Source: Sphingomicrobium marinum
Lineage (GTDB): Bacteria; Pseudomonadota; Alphaproteobacteria; Sphingomonadales; Sphingomonadaceae
DNA: 64,000 nucleotides
Direction: 5' to 3'
NCBI RefSeq assembly: GCF_026157105.1
Contig: NZ_JANPVQ010000001.1
Coordinates: 737,501 to 801,500, forward strand
Shown piece after piece: positions 57,682-64,000 of this stretch. Positions within the stretch are counted from its first letter, which is position 1; each line of letters begins with the position of its first letter. The notes under the pieces were generated by a model. That model was not told the DNA's origin and searched no databases. It worked only from the letters and a program-made list of their open reading frames with translations. The position numbers and the translations under genes are program-made.

Positions 57682-58989
57682 ATGCGTCTTTCCGTACTTC
57701 TCTCTCTTGCCATTGCGTTGCCGGCCGGAGCGCAGGCCGACACCTACATCACCGCCGATCGCTATCTCGATGTCGAGACCGGTCGCTATGTCGACGATCC
57801 GGTCATCCGGGTGGGCGAGGACGGGCGGATCGTTTCGATAGGGACCGATGCCTTGCCGGCGCTCGGCGAAGCGGATCGTCGCATCGATTATCCCGGCATG
57901 ACGCTGCTGCCCGGTTTCATCGACATGCACGTCCATCTCGACGGGCCCGCCGACATTGGCGGCTATCGCGGGCTCGCCTTCACCGACAGTTTCTGGCCGA
58001 TCAGCGCGGTCCACAACGGCGAGGCGATGCTCCGGCTCGGCTTCACCACGGTGCGGCAGGTCGGTAGCGGCCAGCGCGCCGATGTCGGTCTCAAGCAGGC
58101 GATCGAGGCGGGCTATGTCGTCGGCCCGCGTATCATCCCTGCGGGATATTCGCTCGGGGCGACGGGCGGACATTGCGACAGCACCTTCCTGCCGCCCAGC
58201 CTCGAACAGGAGGGCAAGGAAGAAGGCATGGGCGATGGTCCCGAGGAACTGCGCCACCAGGTACGCCGCCAGCGCAAATATGGCGCCGAAGTTATCAAGG
58301 TCTGCGCTACCGGCGGCGTGTTTTCGCGCAATACCGAACCGGGGCAACCGCAGCTGTCGGTTGCGGAGCTGACGGCAATCGCGGACGAGGCGCATCAATG
58401 GGGGCTGCGTTCTGCCGCGCACGCGCACGGTGCCGAGGGCATTCGCCGCGCCATCGCGGCGGGGATCGACACGATCGAACATGCCAGCCTGGTCGATGAC
58501 GAGGGCATCCGCATGGCGCTGCGCCGCGAGCGCCCGGTCTGGTTCTCGATGGATATCCGCAACACCGACTATACGCAGGCGATGGGCACGAGCACCGGCA
58601 CCTTGCCCGATAATCTGCGCAAGGACCGCGAGATCGCACAGGCACAGCGCGACAATTTCCGCAAGGCGCACGAAGCAGGCGTACGCATGGTTTTCGCCAG
58701 CGACGTCGGCGTGATGCCGCCGAGCTGGGTGCCGGGGCAGTTTGCGGTCATGGTCGAATATGGAATGACCCCGCTGGAAGCGATCCAGGCGGCGACGAAA
58801 AACGGCGCCCAAGCACTCGGCCGTGAAGCCGATGTGGGCGCGATCGCGGTGGGTCGCTACGCCGACATGGTCGTCGTAGCGGGCGATCCACTTGTGCATA
58901 TCGAAACCGTCGAAACCGCGGCGGGAGTGTTGAAGGGCGGAGTGCCCGTAGAGGAGATGGTGCCATGGGCCCTGCAACCAAAGGAATAG
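57682..58989 (+). CDS. Secreted amidohydrolase (imidazolonepropionase-like), first of a tandem pair
   Basis: A 435-residue exported metal-dependent hydrolase (signal peptide RLSVLLSLAIALPAGAQA). Zinc ligands: HxH in LLPGFIDMHVHLDGP, carbamylated Lys candidate in YGAEVIKVCATGGVFSR, His in RSAAHAHGAEGIRRAI and IDTIEHASLVDDEG, and Asp in MVFASDVGVMPPS. This pattern fits the Xaa-Pro dipeptidase/imidazolonepropionase-like amidohydrolases seen in sphingomonads. Substrate not known. Its last 25 bases overlap the next amidohydrolase. Confidence 0.9.
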   Translation: MRLSVLLSLAIALPAGAQADTYITADRYLDVETGRYVDDPVIRVGEDGRIVSIGTDALPALGEADRRIDYPGMTLLPGFIDMHVHLDGPADIGGYRGLAFTDSFWPISAVHNGEAMLRLGFTTVRQVGSGQRADVGLKQAIEAGYVVGPRIIPAGYSLGATGGHCDSTFLPPSLEQEGKEEGMGDGPEELRHQVRRQRKYGAEVIKVCATGGVFSRNTEPGQPQLSVAELTAIADEAHQWGLRSAAHAHGAEGIRRAIAAGIDTIEHASLVDDEGIRMALRRERPVWFSMDIRNTDYTQAMGTSTGTLPDNLRKDREIAQAQRDNFRKAHEAGVRMVFASDVGVMPPSWVPGQFAVMVEYGMTPLEAIQAATKNGAQALGREADVGAIAVGRYADMVVVAGDPLVHIETVETAAGVLKGGVPVEEMVPWALQPKE

Positions 58990-60260
58990 TCGCGGGGCTT
59001 GCCGCCAGCCTGCTTGCAGGCACTGCGCTTGCCGAACCGCAGGTTATCCATGCCGGCCGGCTGATCGCGGTGCCGGGTGAGGACGTGCGCGGGCCATCGA
59101 CCATCACGGTCGACGATGGCCGTATCGTTTCGGTGGTGGACGGGCTGCAACCCGCACCGGCCGGCGCCACACTGATCGACCTGTCGGACAAGACGGTGCT
59201 GCCGGGGCTGATTGATAGCCACGTGCATCTTGCATCGGACACCACCGGTAACGCCGGGCTGATCGAGGACATGGTGCGCAGCGACAACTGGTTCACGCTC
59301 AATGCTTATGTGAACGGCATGAAGACGCTGCGCGCGGGTTTCACCACGGTGCGCAACATGGGCGACGGCACCGGATCGACCGAAGCGCTGTCCACGGCGG
59401 TCGCCGATGGGTTGGTGATGGGGCCGCGCATCGTCGATGCGGGCAAGCCGATTTCGACCACTGCTGGCCATATGGACGGCGCGGTCGGGCTCAAGCCCGA
59501 TTTCCGACCCATGATGGATGCCGCCGGCAATACCTGTGATGGCGCCGACGACTGCCGCCGCGCGGTGCGCGAACAGGTCGCCAATGGCGCCGATGTCATC
59601 AAATTCGCGATCACTGGCGGCGTCAACAGCCGTATCGGGGCCGGGCTGGGCGCGCAAATGCACATGGACGAAGCGCGTGCGATCGTCGAAACCGCGCGGC
59701 TCTACGACAAGAAGGTCGCGGTCCATGCCCACGGCGCTGACGGGGCGCTGATGGCGCTCGAGCTCGGGGTCGACAGCATCGAGCATGCCACCATCATGTC
59801 GGACGAGTTGATCCGCACCTGGGCGCGCAGCGACACTTATTACGTACCGACGCTGATGACGGTGAACAGCTATGTGACGCGCGTAGCGGCGGGTCTTGAG
59901 AACGAAGCGCCGTCGGTAGCGGAGAAGATTCAGTGGCGCATCCAGATCACGGGCAAGTCGCTCCAGGACCTCGTTCCCGCCGGTGTGAAGATCGCCTTCG
60001 GCACCGATGCCGGCGTGTGGCGGCACGGCGAGAATGCCGATGAATTCCGCCTGATGGTCGAAAATGGCATGACGCCTCAAAGCGCGCTCATCGCCGCAAC
60101 GCTCAACGCCGCCGACCTGCTCGGCCTGTCGGACGAGATCGGCACCATCGAGGTGGGCAAAAGCGCGGATATTGTCGCCGTGAATGGTGATCCATTGCGC
60201 GACGTCTCGGTCTACAAGGACATGCAGTTCATCATGGCAAGGGGGACGGTCGTCGAATAG
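58965..60260 (+). CDS. Secreted amidohydrolase, second of a tandem pair
   Basis: A 431-residue paralogue with its own signal sequence (GIVAGLAASLLAGTALA). Ligand motifs match the upstream gene: LPGLIDSHVHLASDT, GADVIKFAITGGVNSR, VAVHAHGADGALMALE, SIEHATIMSDELIRT and IAFGTDAGVWRHGENADEFR. Both have a VEVG-like ending common to this family. The overlap suggests translation coupling and perhaps joint action on related periplasmic peptides or cyclic amides. Confidence 0.9.
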   Translation: MGPATKGIVAGLAASLLAGTALAEPQVIHAGRLIAVPGEDVRGPSTITVDDGRIVSVVDGLQPAPAGATLIDLSDKTVLPGLIDSHVHLASDTTGNAGLIEDMVRSDNWFTLNAYVNGMKTLRAGFTTVRNMGDGTGSTEALSTAVADGLVMGPRIVDAGKPISTTAGHMDGAVGLKPDFRPMMDAAGNTCDGADDCRRAVREQVANGADVIKFAITGGVNSRIGAGLGAQMHMDEARAIVETARLYDKKVAVHAHGADGALMALELGVDSIEHATIMSDELIRTWARSDTYYVPTLMTVNSYVTRVAAGLENEAPSVAEKIQWRIQITGKSLQDLVPAGVKIAFGTDAGVWRHGENADEFRLMVENGMTPQSALIAATLNAADLLGLSDEIGTIEVGKSADIVAVNGDPLRDVSVYKDMQFIMARGTVVE

Positions 60261-60287
60261 CGCACGGGGTGAGCCCCGCTTCATGAT

Positions 60288-60668
60288 ATGTGGGCCGCAA
60301 TGACACCGAAGCACGACATCCCGTCTGGTCCAAGGAGGCGCAGCGGCGCGCGGCGTCGAAACTCGTCCACGGTAAACGCGATCAACGCGTTCACCGACAA
60401 GCTTGTTAGCAAGGCGCTGGTGCAGATGAAGGCACTGATGGATAGCGACCTCCTCTGCGTCGAGGATATCGAGAAATTCCAGCAGCTGCTCGCGGCTTCA
60501 CGGCGCGGTAGTGCGCAGGCGACCGCGCGACATGAGCTCCTGCGCTTCGTCATGGAACTGATAAACCGCCGCGATGGGCGCGGAGGCGCCAGCCCGATGC
60601 CGACACCGGTTTTCCCGCGCGGCAATCCGCCATCATTGTCTGGAGCCGCCGAAGCTCCGCTCGAATAG
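60288..60668 (+). CDS. Uncharacterised basic protein
   Basis: A 126-residue hydrophilic protein: Arg/Pro-rich N-terminus (SGPRRRSGARRRNSSTV), a central helical stretch (AFTDKLVSKALVQMKALMDS to IEKFQQLLAASRRG), and a low-complexity Pro-rich tail. The ATG could be 60288 or 60300, neither with a clear ribosome site. I cannot assign a family; it may be a small regulatory or DNA-binding protein, judged only by charge. Confidence 0.45.
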   Translation: MWAAMTPKHDIPSGPRRRSGARRRNSSTVNAINAFTDKLVSKALVQMKALMDSDLLCVEDIEKFQQLLAASRRGSAQATARHELLRFVMELINRRDGRGGASPMPTPVFPRGNPPSLSGAAEAPLE

Positions 60669-60785
60669 GACCGGCCATCGCGCCCGCCGCATGACCCATA
60701 TTTCCAGGATCATTGGTATGCAGCCGTAATAATATAGGCTACGGCCTTTCCCTTCACGTCAACGAGAAGAGCTTCGCACAAGCGA

Positions 60786-61835
60786 ATGGCCGCAGAACGA
60801 TTCGATTACCGCTTCGAGGACGAAGCCTCCCAGCGCTTGCTCATCGCCGCGCTCAACCAGCTGGCGGAGGGTGTGATCGTGGCTGATGCGGAAGGGGCGC
60901 TCATCTTCGTAAATGATGCGGCCGCTGTGATTCATGGTGTGCGAAAATTGTCGGTAAAACCCGACGATTACACTGAACAATATCACCTCCTCACGCTCGA
61001 CGAGAAACCCTACCCGCCGGCCGACCTCCCGCTCGCCAAAGCTGTGCGCGATGGCGAAGTGGTCGAGCATGCCCATTGGAAGATAAAGCGCCCCGACGGC
61101 GAAATCGTGGACGCGATCGGCACGGCGCGGCCCGTGTTGAATAGCGACGGCAAGCAAGTCGCGTCGGTGCTGACGCTGTCCGATCGCACCGCCGAACTGG
61201 CGACCGAACGCAAATTGAAACTCGCACTGGAAGCGCGCGAGTTGCTGTTGCTTGAAGTGAATCACCGGGTGAAGAACAATCTGGCGTTGGTGCACGGCAT
61301 GCTGTCGCTGCATGCGCGATCGATCAAGGATGAAGGCGCGGCGCAGTCCTTCAGGGATGCCGGCGCGCGCGTGATGGTTCTCGCCGATATTCACCGCCGC
61401 CTCTACGAGCTTGGAACCCATAGCGAGATCGAGGTTGTCGGCATGATCGGCGACATGATGATCGAACTGGTCAAGTCGTTCACCACCGACCGCGAAGTAG
61501 ACCTCAATCTGAAACAGAAGGGGCGCGCTCTTCTTCGTACGGACAAGGCCACGCCCTTGGCGCTTGCGATCAACGAACTGACCTTGAACAGTTTCAAACA
61601 CGCCTTTGACGACATCAAAGCACCGCGAATCTCTGTCGATATAGACGCGGGTGAGGAAGACGTCGTCATCGTGTACCGCGATAACGGCCCGGGCCTGGTC
61701 GACCCCGAGAAGGCAACGGGTTCGGGGATCGGGCGCGCGCTGATCAGCTCGCTTTCGCGCCAGCTCCACGCAACTGTCGAGTTTGCTTCCGACGAGCCAG
61801 GCTTCTATGCGCGCATCACGGTGCCGCTTCGATAA
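60786..61835 (+). CDS. Cytoplasmic PAS histidine kinase, HisKA_2 type
   Basis: A 349-residue soluble sensor kinase: PAS domain at about 15-135 (LNQLAEGVIVADAEGALIFV), then HisKA_2 with phosphoacceptor His 160 in LLLLEVNHRVKNNLALVHGM, and a complete ATPase domain (N box AINELTLNSFKHAFDD; G1 DNGPGLVDPE; G2 GSGIGRALISSL). In alphaproteobacteria this kinase type commonly feeds PhyR. The PAS lacks the Cys of the LOV motif, so it is not an obvious light sensor. It stands alone between an orphan gene and the str operon. Confidence 0.88.
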   Translation: MAAERFDYRFEDEASQRLLIAALNQLAEGVIVADAEGALIFVNDAAAVIHGVRKLSVKPDDYTEQYHLLTLDEKPYPPADLPLAKAVRDGEVVEHAHWKIKRPDGEIVDAIGTARPVLNSDGKQVASVLTLSDRTAELATERKLKLALEARELLLLEVNHRVKNNLALVHGMLSLHARSIKDEGAAQSFRDAGARVMVLADIHRRLYELGTHSEIEVVGMIGDMMIELVKSFTTDREVDLNLKQKGRALLRTDKATPLALAINELTLNSFKHAFDDIKAPRISVDIDAGEEDVVIVYRDNGPGLVDPEKATGSGIGRALISSLSRQLHATVEFASDEPGFYARITVPLR

Positions 61836-61879
61836 GCATCGGGCGCACTTGAAGCGTACGCAAATCACCCCACATGGTG

Positions 61880-61908
61880 TTGACGCGGGGGGCCGCTTCT
61901 TCTAAGGG
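61880..61908 (+). promoter_or_regulatory. Candidate promoter of the str operon
   Basis: TTGACG (61880-61885), 17 bases, TAAGGG (61903-61908). The -35 has five of six consensus bases; the -10 is weak, as often in GC-rich alphaproteobacterial ribosomal promoters. It would give a leader of about 175-180 bases before rpsL. Confidence 0.45.
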
Positions 61909-61992
61909 CCGCCCCGTCCGACGCGACCGCTCCGACTCCGGCGCGCGAACCAGGACAAGAGCTGAACATTGGCATGTGCCGCGAAGGGTTGT

Positions 61993-62091
61993 CCGCCCGG
62001 GAAAGACCGGGAGGCCGAGCCTTCGTCTTTTCATGCACATGGCAAAGTAACCGCCGGGTGGATGCCCGGCATGATGAAAGGTGAAGGCTTC
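61993..62091 (+). promoter_or_regulatory. Structured leader that can sequester the rpsL ribosome binding site
   Basis: Three pairing regions. Hairpin A: CCCGG (61996-62000) with CCGGG (62007-62011), extended by CC/GG at 61993-61994 and 62013-62014 across one mismatch. Hairpin B: GCCGGG (62053-62058) with CCCGGC (62065-62070), GGAT-like loop. Enclosing stem C: 62018-62031 pairs with 62076-62089 over 14 consecutive positions, three of them G-U. Stem C includes AAAGGTGAAGG, the only ribosome site before the rpsL ATG at 62092. Confidence 0.55.
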
Positions 62092-62463
62092 ATGCCGACG
62101 ATTAACCAGTTGGTCCGCAAGGGCCGTACGCTGCAGAAGGCCAAGAGCAAGGTCCCTGCAATGGAGCAGAACCCGCAAAAGCGCGGCGTCTGCACCCGTG
62201 TCTATACGACGACCCCGAAAAAGCCGAACTCGGCGCTGCGCAAGGTTGCGAAGGTCCGCCTGACCAACAGCCGCGAAGTGATCAGCTACATCCCGGGCGA
62301 AGGCCACAACCTCCAGGAGCACAGCGTTGTGCTGATCCGCGGCGGCCGTGTGCGCGACCTTCCGGGCGTGCGCTATCACGTGCTGCGCGGTGTCCTCGAC
62401 ACGCAGGGCGTGAAGGATCGCAAGCAGAGCCGTTCGAAGTACGGCGCCAAGCGTCCGAAGTAA
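62092..62463 (+). CDS. rpsL: 30S ribosomal protein S12
   Basis: A 123-residue S12, first gene of the str operon. It begins [20 protein letters not shown] and includes the decoding-centre loops [19 protein letters not shown] and [20 protein letters not shown], where streptomycin resistance changes occur in other bacteria; Lys at TPKKPNSA and [11 protein letters not shown] are wild type. Start ATG 62092 fits the family; the frame is open upstream but through leader structure. Confidence 0.98.
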   Translation: MPTINQLVRKGRTLQKAKSKVPAMEQNPQKRGVCTRVYTTTPKKPNSALRKVAKVRLTNSREVISYIPGEGHNLQEHSVVLIRGGRVRDLPGVRYHVLRGVLDTQGVKDRKQSRSKYGAKRPK

Positions 62464-62535
62464 CTGGCCAAGTAACTGGATACGTCGGTGGTGCCGCCAA
62501 CTGGCCGGCACGCCGCTCTATAAAAGGATAAGAAT

Positions 62536-63006
62536 ATGTCCCGTCGTCGTCGCCCAGAAAAGCGCGTCATTCTCCCCGATCCCAAGTTCGGGGACCTCGT
62601 CCTGTCGAAATTCATGAACAACATCATGCTCGACGGTAAGAAGTCGGTCGCGGAACGCATCGTCTACGGTGCTCTCGACAATGTCGAAGCGCGCATGAAG
62701 ACCGAGCCGCTGGCCGTGTTCCACGAAGCGCTCAACAACATCAAGCCGGGCATCGAGGTCCGCAGCCGCCGTGTCGGCGGCGCGACCTACCAGGTGCCGG
62801 TCGAAGTTCGTCCTGACCGCGCCCAGGCGCTGGCCATTCGCTGGCTCATCTCGGCAGCGCGTTCGCGTGCGGAAAAGACCATGGCGGCCCGCCTGTCGGG
62901 CGAGCTGATGGATGCCGCGCAGAACCGCGGCAATGCGGTGAAGAAGCGTGAAGACACGCACCGCATGGCCGAAGCCAACCGCGCCTTCAGCCATTATCGC
63001 TGGTAG
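62536..63006 (+). CDS. rpsG: 30S ribosomal protein S7
   Basis: A 156-residue S7, which nucleates assembly of the small-subunit head. Landmarks: [60 protein letters not shown] and the ending [11 protein letters not shown]. It follows rpsL by 72 bases, a gap holding the direct repeat AGTAACTGG, with GGATAA before the ATG. Confidence 0.98.
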   Translation: MSRRRRPEKRVILPDPKFGDLVLSKFMNNIMLDGKKSVAERIVYGALDNVEARMKTEPLAVFHEALNNIKPGIEVRSRRVGGATYQVPVEVRPDRAQALAIRWLISAARSRAEKTMAARLSGELMDAAQNRGNAVKKREDTHRMAEANRAFSHYRW

Positions 63007-63070
63007 ACATTGAATTGATATGTCCGGCCGCTCTCGGGCGCCGGACATCACCCAGAAGGAAAGAGTAACA

Positions 63071-64000
<930 letters not shown>

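Noticed and set aside
61969..62091. An in-frame 41-codon N-terminal extension of rpsL starting at TTG 61969
   Set aside because: S12 has a fixed N-terminus at ATG 62092; the upstream stretch is explained better by RNA structure and lacks a ribosome site.

Overview
This window looks like a chromosomal segment of a high-GC alphaproteobacterium, most likely in the order Sphingomonadales. The evidence is CtrA, the PhyR/NepR/EcfG general stress response locus, a split MetH behind an ArsR-methyltransferase fusion, Bpt leucyltransferase, and two 2-oxoacid dehydrogenase clusters each with its own lpd. It is dominated by housekeeping genes. I see no tRNA or rRNA gene, IS element, prophage, attachment site or CRISPR array.

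Layout. 1-8.5 kb: 3' end of a DUF1501 gene, an M15-like peptidase, an ECF sigma factor with a DUF6768-like partner (minus strand), then a co-directional run argS, SPOR protein, nagZ, scpA, scpB, tatA, tatB, tatC. 8.65-12.4 kb: the general stress response locus, with a PhyP-like histidine kinase and nepR (minus), phyR and ecfG (plus) and a probable second NepR-like gene (minus). 12.5-18.1 kb: glnE, bcp, sdhB, a hotdog thioesterase and zapE. 19.3-28.8 kb: TCA genes mdh, an unknown gene, sucD, then sucA, sucB, a YfbM-like gene and lpd, with a GDPD lipoprotein gene on the opposite strand. 28.9-37.4 kb: PepSY protein, sppA, MATE transporter, groES-groEL under a CIRCE element, a DUF885 protein and two tiny lipoproteins. 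37.6-43.1 kb: methionine operon, arsR-methyltransferase, metF, metH in two parts. 43.1-50.2 kb: DsbD-like protein, amidohydrolase, ilvA, bpt, an orphan gene and ctrA. 50.4-57.6 kb: rluA-like, arfB, fRMsr, uspA, then pdh E2, several small membrane or thioesterase genes and lpd. 57.7-61.8 kb: two secreted amidohydrolases, a small orphan and a PAS/HisKA_2 kinase. 61.9-64 kb: str operon rpsL, rpsG and fusA, the last running off the window.

How the parts connect. mdh, sucD, sucAB, lpd and sdhB supply much of the TCA cycle, although sucC and sdhCDA are not here. pdhC and the second lpd belong to pyruvate dehydrogenase. The stress locus holds a complete partner-switching module: kinase/phosphatase, response regulator with a sigma-like domain, anti-sigma factor and sigma factor. 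The PAS kinase at 60.8 kb could be another input to it. The methionine operon begins with its own putative regulator, whose operator-like palindrome lies across a candidate promoter.

The most interesting observations are regulatory: a second NepR-like reading frame preceded by an EcfG-like promoter; two neighbouring hairpins with long G tracts in their loops at the end of tatC; a long-range stem predicted to hide the rpsL ribosome binding site; an ArsR operator that may control a leaderless transcript; and paired GANTC sites with CtrA-like boxes upstream of ctrA. I did not find a clearly new multi-gene enzymatic or defence system.
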